A stretch of 64,000 nt of DNA, taken from positions 24,355,385 through 24,419,384 of the forward strand of contig NC_088295.1 in assembly GCF_032854445.1 (NCBI RefSeq), given 5' to 3'. The DNA comes from Liolophura sinensis (lineage: Eukaryota > Mollusca > Polyplacophora > Chitonida > Chitonidae). A model generated the notes under the pieces. That model ran no database searches. It saw only the letters and a program-made list of their open reading frames with translations, and was not told the origin of the DNA. The position numbers and the translations under genes were made by a program. Shown here piece after piece: positions 25,401 through 35,700 of the stretch (positions are counted from its first letter, which is position 1; every line of letters starts with the position of its first letter).

Positions 25401-27235
25401 CAAACTTTTACCTTTGGTCCACAAGTTTTCTTGTATAAATGTCTCCAGTGTCTTGCTGTCCCACAGCTCTGCCTGTGAGCATCTGTAAGGATTGGACATC
25501 GATACACATTTCCTCATTGACTCTATCTGTAACAAACAATTCATCTATTAAGACATCTACTTTTCACAAATATATGGACGCTTTTCAATTTCTTAGCACA
25601 CCCCAATTCTAGATGCTAGCATGACATCAATTTACACAGCACTATCAAGGACATGCAAGATTGGCTTGTTTTACCTTACTGTACACATTTATCTTAAAGT
25701 TTTACATTTTATATGTATAAATATCAACCATTCCTTGAAGCCTAACTTGTGAACCCATCCACACATGAACAACTGGAACAAGTCCTACATGAACTGTATT
25801 TCACCTAAAGACTAGTATTTATCAACTGACACAGTTGGCCTGAATCTGACTGATTCACTTGATTAAGAGTTGTTTGTGAAGTTTGATTAGTTTCTCAACA
25901 GACAAACTAAATTGTTGACCTCAAAAAAATAATTTTATTGATTTCATGTGCTTGTGAAAGTACATTTTTTTATTTCACAAAATAATGTGAAATATAGTAT
26001 ATAGGGGCCTCCGTGGCCAAGGTGGTAAGCATGCCAGCATGGCACAATGACCTAGGAGCCTCTAACCAATGCAGTTGCTATGAGTTAAAGTTCAGTTCAT
26101 ACTGGCTTTCGTAACTGAGAAGGTCTTCCAGCAACCAGCAGATGGTTGTGGGTTTTCCCCTGCTCTGCCCGGTTTCCTCCCAGCATAATGCTAGTATAAG
26201 TGAAATATTCTTCCCTATGACATAGAACACCAATCAAATAAATATAGTATATAATACCTAAAGAAACTCAGGGGTTAACTTAAAAATTCACAGTACTATA
26301 GAAAACATATTATCTACATGTGCATGTACTTCATCCAATCCTTATAAATACTTTAATCAGATAAGATTTTACATGTACGGTTCAGTACCTTTGTAATAAA
26401 TCTGTGAAGGTCCACAAGAGCAAGGGGAGATAATGAAGGTAGACTGGAGGAGTAACTTCGGAGCCTATAGCCACCCAGCTGCATGTACTTCCTGCCCTCT
26501 GTATACTGACGGCACAGCTCCAGCCCCAATTCATTCACCAGGTCTACAATATGGGTCTGGGAGCTAAAATATAGACAAGATTTCACACAACTCATGATAA
26601 ACTTGTTAAATACACTTAAGAGTCTATAAATAATGGTGAAATCATGAAATCATTGTACTGGAAATTTAAAAGTGGGAGAGGGGGGATTTATGCCTTTATT
26701 TAACATACATTTGGAAACAATAGTGGAAGTAATATAACAGTTTGTGTTCCAGCATAATTTACACTTTGTATGATACTGTCCCATGTACACATGGTACTGA
26801 CCTGCCTACCCACTGGCCTCCAAGGTCCCAGAGGTCTGTGCCATCAGCAGTTTTTAGCTCCTGTGTTAATGTGCGGCCTCCTACCCTGTCTATAATCAGA
26901 TCAGAACCATACTATATTATCTACATAAATATTAATATTAATTATTTATTATTATTATTATAAAATTACTTTTTATCAAAAATACATAGCATACAAAAAA
27001 CGTAAATACAACAGAGTAAATACTTTAAACCATAGCCACATGAAATATGTCTGAGAATAATATTAAAATAAACTAAAGTACTAAACTACCAGCTGAAGAA
27101 GGCTTAATTACCTTTAGCTTCTAATACTACCACTGTCATGGTGGGGCACCTCTTCAGGATGTGATAAGCTGTTGTTAGACCAGATATCCCAGCCCCAACC
27201 ACCACCACATCCACCTCTGTCTCCACAGTCGCCAT
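16236..27235 (-). CDS. MAO: Flavin amine oxidase (monoamine oxidase-like), 12 exons
   Basis: Exons (5' to 3'): 27235-27112, 26889-26802, 26563-26389, 25526-25412, 24853-24697, 23924-23835, 21761-21674, 21067-20967, 20349-20170, 19642-19455, 17453-17366, 16430-16236. All junctions are GT-AG. Summed length is 1589 nt, one short of 530 codons, the usual MAO size (about 520-530). MAO enzymes oxidatively deaminate amines with FAD at the outer mitochondrial membrane. Visible: Rossmann GxGxxG (GAGISG, residues 14-19), DRVGGRT (42-48), the catalytic-region lysine in SLLIKV (306), FAGTES.T..CGYMNGAVQSG (439-457) with the aromatic-cage Tyr 451, and a C-terminal hydrophobic anchor with Arg/Lys ends (about 509-524). 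The SGGC cysteine that links FAD covalently in vertebrate MAO is Ser (413), so flavin is probably not covalently bound. One base is missing from the reading frame in exon 5. Substrate is unknown; it could be a MAO paralogue rather than the true orthologue. Confidence 0.94.
16431..17365. other. Amine oxidase intron 11
   Basis: No repeat or RNA feature recognised. AT-rich. Confidence 0.5.
17366..17453 (-). CDS. MAO: Amine oxidase exon 11 (FAGTE motif)
   Basis: Acceptor ggttacag. Reads IHFAGTESATAFCGYMNGAV and QSGIRAATE, the signature C-terminal FAD-binding motif with the cage tyrosine in GYMNGA. Phase 0 end at GTGACC. Confidence 0.94.
17621..19192 (-). mobile_element. Tc1/mariner-type DNA transposon, degenerate
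   Basis: Imperfect terminal inverted repeats at 17631-17665 and 19151-19182 share cgggt.gg, a run of A, then atgggcc.tactttga. Both ends abut TA-rich DNA, consistent with TA target duplication although the exact ends are blurred by (TA)n. The interior carries a broken minus-strand transposase. About 1.56 kb, inserted in oxidase intron 10 and in the same orientation as the host gene. Confidence 0.9.
17841..18980 (-). pseudogene. Broken mariner-family transposase
   Basis: Pieces in different frames: 18980-18594 with the N-terminal helix-turn-helix region (NWNKSSVDNVIRQLERTGSL, then ERKSDSGR), 18690-18466 with the second DNA-binding helix region (RQIARNLRVSRTSVR), a catalytic-core piece 18370-18116, and 18203-17841 with FQQDSVPSH and WPRQSPDCNP. 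The aspartates of the last two motifs are 32 residues apart, close to the 34 of typical mariners. Several frameshifts separate the pieces, so it should be inactive. The first catalytic aspartate could not be placed with confidence. Confidence 0.88.
19455..19642 (-). CDS. MAO: Amine oxidase exon 10 (Cys-to-Ser at flavin-linkage site)
   Basis: Reads ALDRQKAVLNTLHQVWGQIV through EPYSEGSPVS to LRHPFH and ends two bases into a codon at GTATGC. The EPYSGGC motif is EPYSEGS here. Open frame continues past the donor to a stop near 19400, but the true continuation is exon 11, which completes Lys then IHFAGTES. The mariner element sits in the intron that follows. Confidence 0.92.
19643..20169. other. 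Amine oxidase intron 9
   Basis: Nothing beyond the splice sites recognised. Confidence 0.5.
20170..20349 (-). CDS. MAO: Amine oxidase exon 9
   Basis: Sixty codons in phase 0: AFWKNRGDCGELVTNGGPIR, TKGCLKGPVCITYDCTSANG, NPALVVFMGGSPAIEWSRVE. Matches 'FW...G..G......gP......D.s...g.p.Lv.F..g..A' of the substrate domain. Donor GTATGC. Confidence 0.93.
20350..20966. other. Amine oxidase intron 8
   Basis: AT-rich; no repeat recognised. Confidence 0.5.
20967..21067 (-). CDS. MAO: Amine oxidase exon 8 (conserved lysine)
   Basis: Reads VRINFQPPLPIEKKEICQRM and PVSLLIKVIITYPE. Lys 306 corresponds to the lysine that hydrogen-bonds through water to flavin N5 in MAO (Lys 296 of MAO-B). Phase 0 end at GTAAGT. 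Confidence 0.93.
21068..21673. other. Amine oxidase intron 7
   Basis: No repeat or exon-like structure recognised. Confidence 0.5.
21674..21761 (-). CDS. MAO: Amine oxidase exon 7
   Basis: Reads EEDGVRVRCGSGQRYRCQRL and VISTPPHQT, the strand leading to the 'vI.a.PP' motif. The 27-bp minisatellite begins within about 15-20 bp of its acceptor. Ends one base into a codon before GTAATG. Confidence 0.9.
21776..22670. repeat. 27-bp minisatellite, about 33 copies
   Basis: Unit approximates cctggtgaggacacatggca plus aatacaa, 27 bp, with 5-25 percent divergence and occasional indels. Because 27 is divisible by three, both strands hold long spurious frames rich in CHVSSPGC or TWQIQPGED. It fills much of oxidase intron 6 and starts close to the exon 7 acceptor. 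One detached unit is at 22,876-22,914. There are no unique spacers, so it is not a CRISPR array. Confidence 0.96.
22876..23105 (-). repeat. SINE family A joined to a minisatellite unit
   Basis: A 27-bp repeat unit (gatgaggacacatgacaaat) runs into cagcattatggtgggaggaa, the middle of family A; the A-rich tail segment is absent. The head end is degraded but recognisable at gatcatggaggccccaca. Minus orientation, within oxidase intron 6. Confidence 0.75.
23153..23422 (+). repeat. tRNA-derived SINE family C
   Basis: The head ctgctggctcagatggttaa resembles a tRNA A-box region and gggtgttcaaatcc a B-box. The tail gataagtgaaaaattcttga and taaataaataaata resembles that of family A. It lies in oxidase intron 6. 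A reverse copy is at 48,035-48,250. Confidence 0.75.
23835..23924 (-). CDS. MAO: Amine oxidase exon 6
   Basis: Starts in phase 0 after ttttcag: GGSQQISKELTKLIKEKNVL then TNQPVFSVHQ. GGSQQIS is the conserved segment following GAQ in MAO. Exactly 30 codons. Donor GTAGGT. Confidence 0.92.
24376..24624 (-). repeat. SINE family A with 14-bp target-site duplication
   Basis: The direct repeat aggatggataagct occurs at 24376-24389 and 24611-24624. Between them are a 25-nt T run, gattggtgttttacgccgta, the full centre and gaactcacagcgaccgcatt, ending before the tRNA-like head. So the copy is truncated at its own 5' end yet has a clean duplication, as expected of LINE-type target-primed insertion. Oxidase intron 5. 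Confidence 0.93.
24697..24853 (-). CDS. MAO: Amine oxidase exon 5, one base short
   Basis: Reads AAKDAIAAAVRCILGVECCQ, ISLLYYVTYCAGAGGIERLI and ETTEESAQDF, the MAO 'S.L..L.Y...AGG...L.E...GAQ' block. The exon ends two bases into a codon before GTAGTT, but exon 6 starts in phase 0. One extra T in the six-T run (plus-strand A run 24703-24708) would restore agreement and give a good family match. Confidence 0.88.
24854..25411. other. Amine oxidase intron 4
   Basis: No repeat recognised. Confidence 0.5.
25412..25526 (-). CDS. MAO: Amine oxidase exon 4
   Basis: Reads IESMRKCVSMSNPYRCSQAE and LWDSKTLETFIQENLWTK. Equivalent to the MAO segment with 'A..WD..T...w...n.WT'. Ends one base into a codon before GTAAAA. 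Confidence 0.91.
25990..26253 (+). repeat. Full-length SINE family A with 14-bp target-site duplication
   Basis: The direct repeat aaatatagtatata is at 25990-26003 and 26240-26253. The element starts ggggcctccgtggccaaggt (tRNA-like head), passes a degenerate B-box region (gagttaaagttcagttc), the conserved centre tttcctcccagcataatgct, and ends gaacaccaatcaaataaat. Oxidase intron 3, antisense to the gene. Confidence 0.93.
26389..26563 (-). CDS. MAO: Amine oxidase exon 3
   Basis: Completes a Ser codon and reads SQTHIVDLVNELGLELCRQY, then TEGRKYMQLGGYRLRSYSSS, to DLHRFITK. Matches the LxxELGLE..xQYxxG region of MAO. Donor GTACTG, phase 0. Confidence 0.92.
26802..26889 (-). CDS. MAO: Amine oxidase exon 2
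   Basis: Acceptor gattatag. Codes for DRVGGRTLTQELKTADGTD followed by LWDLGGQWVG, the conserved FAD-contact GGRT and GGQWVG motifs. Ends two bases into a codon before GTCAGT. Confidence 0.93.
27112..27235 (-). CDS. MAO: Amine oxidase exon 1 (start codon, FAD dinucleotide fold)
   Basis: ATG at 27235-27233. Reads MATVETEVDVVVVGAGISGL then TTAYHILKRCPTMTVVVLEA, with the ADP-binding GxGxxG and the acidic residue at the end of the second beta strand. Donor GTAATT; ends one base into a codon. An acceptor-like ttttatcag lies 13 bp before the ATG, suggesting an upstream noncoding exon. Confidence 0.93.
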
Positions 27236-27927
27236 TACTGCTCAGTTACTGATAAAATAAAAACTAACTAAGAATGGGGCAAGTCATCAAAAGTATTTAA
27301 AGCCCATACTGAAGTGATACTGAAGAATTTATGCTTGAATTCATTTCACATGGTGTGATAATGTATATCTGATTACAACAGATGCATTCCCTAAATCCTT
27401 CTTATTTGCCATAATTCTGTACCACAAGTGTTTAATAAAGGTTAATTGCATACTGGTTGGAGTACATAGCCCACACTGAATAGATAATATCAGATGTACA
27501 TGTATATACAACAGTAATTGACAAGTAATGCAATCCAAAAAACTAATAAACTAAATAAAACACTGAACATACCTACATGTACAGGTCGTGAACTCTCGGA
27601 AATTAAAACAATGTGATATGTACTCAATTGGCAGCTGAATGCCAGCGGTATTTAGAAGTCAATACACTAGAATGTCATCTGAGTTTTCTCATGTTAACTG
27701 AACAATTAAGAAATAATGTACCACAAACTTGTTTCTTGCTGAAGTTAATATACATGATTGGTGTTATGATGAAATGCTGTCCCAAATTTCGTGAAGACTA
27801 TCCCATTCATTCATGATAAACGTTTAATCATTAATCTCACTTCTGCACGTATAATATATCGCCCATGGGCATGCGGGTGTAAACAACAACAACGGCGCTG
27901 CCATTCAAAGCCAGATAAAGATGTCTT

Positions 27928-28168
27928 ACCTGTTGAAACACATTCAGTTCACAGATATGGCATTCGCTTTTTACATTGATGTATGTCAGGCTGAAATGGC
28001 TCATGCGAATGTGTTGTTAAACTATAAACGACCCCGTCCCATTGTGCTACAAAAGTACAAGTACACAGCTCATCCCATGTGGGTCAAAAGACAGTGCGAT
28101 TCATGATCATGTGACTAGGTCACGTGACACCTGTCAACTCACGCGTGCACTCGGTAGCTCATATATAC
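27928..28168 (-). promoter_or_regulatory. Candidate promoter and 5'-UTR exon of the amine oxidase
   Basis: On the minus strand there is a strong donor (caacag then gtaaga, exon end 27930), a palindromic E-box gtcacgtgac at 28119-28128 and a TATA-like tatatat at 28161-28168. With the acceptor-like site 13 bp before the ATG of exon 1, this would make a noncoding first exon. Each element alone is weak evidence. Confidence 0.28.
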
Positions 28169-29154
28169 TGTTTAATTCCATGAGCTTACCTAGAACAGCT
28201 TTGTACTTCCCTTCTGGCTTTAACATACTACTGCAGGGAACCAAATAATTTGTCTGTCCGTAGTCATAGTCGTCTCAGAGGTGTTCAAGGTAAGCTTACG
28301 GAACAAGACAGGGTTGTGATAGTTAGTAGGCCTATACGTAATCACAGCCCTATACAGCTAGGTACATCATTACCAGTGAATGTATCTTCTTCATGTATTT
28401 AACACTTAAGAAACAGAATTAAACTTAGATCAGTTAATTATCAGAGAATGTTTATAGTTAGGGAGAGCTTTTTTATGAAGAGTCACTGTTACTATAATTA
28501 GATCCTTCCGCAACGGTCAAGTTCCTAGACCGACGAAATGCAACGGTTAAAATGACGTGCATAATAGGTGCGAGGCATGCTGCATGCTTGCAAATACCAC
28601 CCTTCAGCATCCCTTGAGTTAACACTATTATATGTTGAAACAGGTGCATGAGCCTATCATAATTTATAGGAAACTTAACTACAGCTATTAGAACTAAGTG
28701 CACATGTACGTTCGAAGACTATCCATTTTAATCCTGGGACTAATATTATAAGTCTGTTATACTAGCCCAGACTTAATCCCAGCTTCGAGCGAACGTTGTT
28801 GCCTCCGCAGATTTGGGTTTGTTACAATTTATTTACGCGTGCATTACATTGGTATTCAGAAAAACGGCATCTTGTTAACATTTTCTTCAGGTTTCGGCTC
28901 TATCGTTTACTGTTGATTCTATTCGTCAATATAGGCGACGTACTCAGTATTATGGGTAAAATATTATTGTTGGGATTGTAAGTAGATACAGTATATAAAT
29001 AAGGGATAATATTTTGATTGGCAATTTGTTTGTGAGATTTGTCTTAAAACGCTTATGGGGTGAGATAAAGTTTTTCTTATCCCAGCGTTTATTAACCCCT
29101 GTGGATAACCCCTATATAGTAAGGCAGACTTTAATTCAATAAGTCCGAATGGTT

Positions 29155-29400
29155 AGAAATATATTTATTTATTTGATTGGTGGTTTTTGCCGTACTTACG
29201 ACTACTTCAGTTATACGACGTCGGCCAGTATTATGATGGGATGAAACCGGACGGTGGGGGGGGGGGGGGGGGGGGGGGGAGACCTACGACCAGCAGGTTG
29301 CTGCAAGACCTTCTGACGTACGACCTGAGAGGAAGCCAAGATGAGCTAGACTTGAATTTATAGCGATTGTATTAGTGAGAGGCTCATGGGTCATTGTACT
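29155..29400 (-). repeat. SINE family A containing a 24-nt G run
   Basis: Tail tttatttatttgattggtgg, then tatacgacgtcggccagta, then G at 29256-29279 where other copies have the GC-rich gggcagagcccgggg segment, then the head-side half to gggtcattgtact. The run may be expansion of that segment or an assembly fault. Confidence 0.85.
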
Positions 29401-31986
29401 AGTTTATATATGTGACGACTATAATAGGGTTCAAGCTACAGTAAACCTGGTCGTCAATAATTATGATGGCGAAGGTAATATGTTGGGAATGATTCTAGCA
29501 GTCCAAACATTCATATACAACCGTCAACCACAATGGGCGTTCCGGGTCAATCATTCCAAGATCGATTTACAAACCAGCGTTGGCCACAAACTACCAAAAG
29601 AACTAAGAAGAATATAAATTAGGAAATAAGTACGGATTAATTCAAAGATGAGCCAAAGGTAAAGCCAGATTTGTTTCACTTGTCTGCGTGTTGAAGGTAA
29701 CGTTAAATTTCTTTGTATACATGCACCCAATGGCTTAACTCTGGTATCGTGTTACAAATGAGATACAAAGTCTGATAAACAGATACTTACAACCTCCCAC
29801 TTCCTGAGAATGTGGATAAAAAAATATAGGAATAAAATATAGGTCTACAGAGATTACAGCTGTTTTGTAAACAATACACGCTTATACTGATTACCCCTAA
29901 TCCGATCCTCAGACCGCGAAGGATGTCACCACCATGAATTCTATACATGTAACACAACAACAGAGAACACATGCTACACAATTCATTGAAGTTGTAGTAA
30001 CTGTTTATTGGACATCTTTATATGATCATTATGTACACCTGATTAGAACTTTGTCACGTGCATAGTGATCAGTCTGATAAAATAATTCAACATTTTATTT
30101 TCTGCATTCAACAAAACACCCTTAATTCATCAACTATATATGTAGGTATTGCTTTTTCCTAAAATACATGTAACCAACATACAACAATGTTAAGTATAAA
30201 TAAGTATATGTGACTGTAATACACATGCAAATAATTATAATAATTTGCCTTGAAGGAATTTTGCTTAAGCTGACAAACATTCACAGCTTCTGGTTTCAAT
30301 TCTCTCCATTTTTAACACAGTTTGCACTTATTGTAATAACTCTTTGTCTCTCAGCAATCAGTTGATAGGTAGAAAATATTTAAAATGACGTATAGTAGGT
30401 GATGAGGGCTCGAAACGCCATTCAGGGAGCGTATGTGTACACGTAAATACTATGTACAGCATAACAGCGTAATTAACAAGAGCGCGCCATGTAAATGTAT
30501 GTAGATAAACCAACACCTGCATGTATCTAAATATATAATGAATACAGACAACGTTTGAAATTAAAACACAAGACTCGAATTTCTGAACAAAGAAATAACA
30601 CAAGTCACTGCTCTTCATATAGCATACTATGCAACATTTAGGACTAAGCATTTATAAGGTAACAGCAGTAGACTGGCTATAACATACAAGCATACATATA
30701 TCATTTATTAACAGTTTATTCACACACGACTTCATCATATTTAGCAGATACAGGGTAACAACTCGTAAAAAAGCCGGGTATGCAGCAGTCAAGACATAGA
30801 ATATCCATATTGTCTTGCACATTTCGAAACATGTAGGCAACTTATCCACACCCGTTTGGTTTTTTAATCGCGCTGAAGCGTCTTAAGTTTATTGATTTAT
30901 AGATCATATACCACAACCTGACTGGCTATCCGTCATCAGCTTACACTAGTGTCTCATGAAAAATTCTTCCTGCGTCTGATGGCTTAAAATTAACTACCTC
31001 ATACTTCATGAGGACGATCGTAGTGCCTGCAGATAGTTAAAACAGGCTTCTTTAAAAACATTCACTGTATCCTTTTGTCTTTATGCGATTAATGTTAGTG
31101 ATAGGCATGTTCTTTTTGCGTCGGTTTAACAAATTTACTTATATCAGTTACCAATGTAATGCTCAAGGTAAAGAAAATGAACGATCGTTTTTTCTTTAAG
31201 GCGGAGTTGTTAAGTTAGAACTTATCTTCTGATTAAACATGTCGCACATAAAATCTAAGAGTAACAACATAAACAATGAAACATCCAATTCTAACAGCAA
31301 ATGTGAAGTACACATTTATTTCATAAACATTCTATATAATGCTATCGTCGATAATGTAATCGAACAGCATATCCATATAACAGCGCAAAGACAGGTCCAA
31401 AGCTCCGATCACATTGACAATGATATAGCAGTCGCTGTTATACAGGCATATAAAAGGCAGGGGCGGTAACTGCAGTTCCAGAGTTTTGAGAGAATGGCGC
31501 CTTTTTGGCCGTTGGTTAGAATGGGTAAAGATACACTTACAATTAATTTGCTGGTGAAATTATTTAAATGACCACGAAAATCCCATTTTTCTGTGGCAGT
31601 GAAAGAGGCTAAAATGACCCCAGACATAGCACAGGATTCTAATTCCAGGCCTTTCATTGGTGCTTTCCTGATGAAGGAATATTGTAACACGAAAAATACT
31701 CGTTAAGGATTAGTGATAACACTGTCTTGAAATCTGAAAACACTCGGGAATTTAAGAAACATTCACTCCGTCATTTTGGCAATGAAAAGAATTTTCATGC
31801 GTTGCAGTCCCTTGAATTTCCACATCACTAGGTGCTCACCATATTTGGTTACCTCAAAGCCCGGTCCATTGTTAGCTCCTTGCTGTAGCAAACAGATCGT
31901 TGACTTACTAGCAACCTGTCTGGGAACAGAATTGTGTGGTCCCAGCCAATAATTTGCTATAATTTGACCCCTGTAATAACTGTAAT

Positions 31987-31992
31987 TTTATT
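31987..31992 (-). promoter_or_regulatory. Candidate polyadenylation signal for TRPC
   Basis: AATAAA on the minus strand about 375 bp after the TRPC stop codon. No other support. Confidence 0.3.
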
Positions 31993-32366
31993 CATAATTT
32001 GTGCACAACCACAGTAACCTTCACAGCCCAGTGAAATTCTCTGACACAACAAAATGAAATCCAGGAGGAATTTTGTAACCAAGCAGAAGGTGCTGTCATA
32101 TGTGAATTAATCAAAATGGCCACACAGGGAATATAGATATAACACGACGGACTGCACAAAATCATAATACCTACACTATGTTAAAGGATTAAGGAACCAC
32201 TGCTGCATAATCCCAGTATTCTTATATGTATTTACACTAATGAATATCAAATGGATTGTGAAAGGCAATAAATGTGCAAACGATCAACTCTATATTGATG
32301 TAGTATAACCATCCAAACGTAAAATGAATATATCCCTGTAAAATAATCACTGTAAAAAGGTCTTTG

Positions 32367-32770
32367 CTAAACTTTGCTCTCCTCCTCCCTGGAACGCTTC
32401 CGGGGATGAGCCGATGTTGAATTCTGGGTAATGGGCGGTGGAGGGGGGGTAGGTCGTAGGCATTGGGCTAGATTCACAATTTCTCCCTGAATGTTAGACA
32501 AGGCCTGAATAATATTAAACAAAGCTTTTTGATTCTCAGTCATTAAGCGACGAATAAATTCGACATCGTCCACTAGTTTCGAATTTTCCTTGCTACTTGA
32601 CTGTAGATGCTGTAATCGTACATCCAGCAGCTTTTGAGACCTCTGAATAGCATCTAGCTGCGGAATGTTCACAGTTGTTGCCAAGGGCGCGCTGCCGGAA
32701 ATTGAGGAGCGGCGAGTGTGCATCCTTCCGCCGGATTTTTTCCTCGGGTGATTCTGAGATGTGGAATAGC
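32367..32770 (-). CDS. TRPC: TRPC exon m (helical tail, C-terminus)
   Basis: Acceptor ttatttccag. Starts [20 protein letters not shown], continues with a heptad-like stretch ([20 protein letters not shown] to EIVNLAQCL) that may form the TRPC C-terminal coiled coil, then PTPPPPPIT, a basic RKRSREEE and ends ESKV followed by TAG. ESKV fits the class I PDZ ligand pattern. Confidence 0.9.
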
Positions 32771-35700
32771 CTGGAAATAACGTAAATTTGTCATTAATGG
32801 CCGGATGACTTGAACACTCATGGAATACTGTTGCATAATGATTTCAATGACATCCGAGATGTTATAGTTCTTTGAACAAGAAGCTCCAGGGCCGAGAAAA
32901 AACGGTCATGCTAAAATGAGGTTACAAGAACACAGCATTACCGCTCGTAATGGCTTGCTTCAGCTTTATGCACTGCTCCCCATAGCAGAAAAACAGCATC
33001 ACACTCTGCAGGTAATCTTCTCACAGCCCATGGAGTAAGACATTTATAGTACATACAAGAGCATGTTTTAGCAAATATAACAGAGCCTCCATTTTCATCA
33101 TATCAGCTACATGGAATCAATTTTGTTAAACCTTAGCCTTATTATCAAATGTTACAGCACTGTTTGGACACATTTTGAACCCAATAGACTGGAAAATAAG
33201 GTTCTCTCTGAGTTCTGCGAGTGAAAAACAGTGATTTTATTTACCTCTATCCCTATCCTGAAAGTGTGCATCTGCTTCTTGAATAACCGGCGTGGCGAAT
33301 GGGATCTTTGATGGAGGGTCCGGTGGGGGGTAATCCGGCGGTGCAGCCTCGACGATCTCTATGGCTTCTCCTGGAATATTTGCTGCAGAGTCTTTAACTT
33401 ATAGAAAAAGAAAAAAAACATCCTTGATGAAGTATGTACCGATTATGCCCTCTAATGCGCTGTGAATTTATTGGAAGCAAATGATGGTGTTCTAAATTCT
33501 ACTCTTACTCCTCAACTTGTAAGTTCATTTGGTCGGTCCTTTTGGTGATCACATCATGTTCACATACTTGATTCAAGTGAAGAGATAAAACGATTAAAGG
33601 ACTTACCATTTTCGTCGCGTGCTCTCTCCAGTTTAAACAGATACCTCCGAACCAATCTCTGCATTATATCAGCGTAAGACGTCTCTTCAGCCTTCAAGTC
33701 CATGTTTTTGCAAACTGTTTCTCGGCGTTTCTGTACAGAAAGACATAAAATTAAACTGCCCTAGTTTGAAACACAACACACAGTACGCAAAAAGCTGTTC
33801 AGACACAAAAGTATTATAAAATCAAGGCAAGCATGTAACTAGCTAGAGCTACACAAGTACTTTACTGGATCGTTATCAAAACAAAATAAGCCTCGCATGG
33901 GGGTTTCTCTTCACAAACTTTCATTCAAGTAACAAGTGATAATATGGAAGGTGGCCCCACTAAACAGTTTTGGAATACAAACCAACCTATGATTTCAGTT
34001 GCAGTCAGCTACATATATGTTGGTGCAATGAAATAATCAGAAAGTTGTTCCGTGAAAGTTGCACTGATCATATACAGCTGTAATAAAGTGAAGTTGAAAG
34101 TCGTTTGTTGACAGCTGGTAAGAAACCGTAAAAATGGAAAAGAATCATGTAGACGATGCTAAGTGGAGAGAATAACAGCTATAACTGTACATCAATCAGC
34201 CCAACTGAACCAAATATACGACTGTCCCAGTCGTTGTCTCACCCTCGTTTTAATATTCACGAATTGATAATATCAACACCATAATTATATTTATGTTACC
34301 AACATTGGTGGATTACATTGCCATGTCAATACAACTGTTAAATAGTGTATTTTTCGTCTATACTGGGGACGGTCACATCAGACCTTTCTCAAAGTCACAG
34401 ACACAGCCATTTTGCACCAAGCCCTGCTATCTGCTGAAAATCCCACCCATCCAGACCTTTGTGAACAGTTTGTGGTATCTGGCTCGTGCATTAATTGCAC
34501 TCACCTTTGCTCGTAAGTTGACATTCAATGGTCTTTAACGTGTAACACAGGCATGTCAATATTTTTTCTTTTACATTTGATAATTCTTGTAAAGAGAGGA
34601 TGGGATTTCCATTCGTTATTTTAAATAAATGACGTATATCCCATATCTGCATGTATGTTTTTTCTCAACAATGAACAAACCATCTTCGTCTATGATCAGG
34701 TTTGAGCAGCATAAATGAATGTTTTCGACGCGGATTTTCGGTATTTAGCGAGATAGACCAACTGAACATCAGATAATAAAGAAGGAGTCATAGTCTTTAG
34801 TGCAAAAGATCGTGGCGGGTCTCCGTAGGGTTGTCAGGCTTCAAGTGGATATTCCCATCTCTTACTCTGCACCTCATATCGAATAGTTCGTTTAAACCGA
34901 CAGGGGAAACTTAATTTAGAAGATGGCCATATAAATCAGAAACAGGTCCAGTAAAATCAATAGGTATTATCCTGGCTGTGCCATTGTTCAGGTGATAACA
35001 GCACTGATTATACAGGGCAAAGAAACAGACCCGCACGGCTGTATATAAATGTTTTGGTGAACTATTTGTGTAAGGAATTGACCTGAATATCCCTAAACCT
35101 TCTTAACTCGGCCCCTGCCTGTTGTTGGACACACTTCACGTCAGTCCCTTCTCCAGAAACAGGATATCACGCTGGATATACCTCGTGTAATTCACACAGC
35201 GGTTCCGGATAGGTCTGCAGACAGGCGATAAATCATGGGTAATAACCACCCTACGCCAGTCGGCCTTCCAAGCAATTGCATCCGCGACAGTTTTATGGAG
35301 ATCAATGCAGCCATGCCGCTGCCTTATCAGAGTCTTAACACAGCGGACGCTCATCGTTAGTCAAACGATGCGCAAACAACGGGAGGGTGGTGCACAACGA
35401 CCTGCACCGTTCAACGTTTATCCTACCAAACCATTACAATTATCCCATTCCAGGATACCCGAATGGTTCTTTATGTAAAGACTTCCTGTTCGTGAACACC
35501 AGTTAGAACCTCAATACTACACGGAAAGGGGCGGGGTAATTTCGGTATTCAAACCGCCAGCATGATTCTTACAGCACCCATCTTGCCTGATATACGTTCG
35601 CTCACCAAGATAATGAATTCCATCTCAGTGAATTCCTATTATCATTCGAACTCCTTGTACACATAATCAATCATTCACTCATTCAAAGGAACATTCAGAC

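Larger units (their letters stand above)
27236..32366. other. Intergenic region between the amine oxidase 5' end and the TRPC 3' end
   Basis: Both flanking genes are on the minus strand. The oxidase 5'-UTR and promoter must lie near the left part, and the TRPC 3'-UTR near the right part. A family A SINE with a G run is at 29,155-29,400. No other exon-like sequence was recognised. Confidence 0.55.

Noticed and set aside
26004-26120. tRNA genes suggested by A-box and B-box-like sequences
   Set aside because: These are heads of SINEs with bodies, tails and target-site duplications; no copy folds as a clear functional tRNA by eye.
32367-32723. Separate 118-residue gene starting at an internal ATG
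   Set aside because: The frame is the last TRPC exon; an acceptor at 32771 joins it in phase to the PPxY exon.
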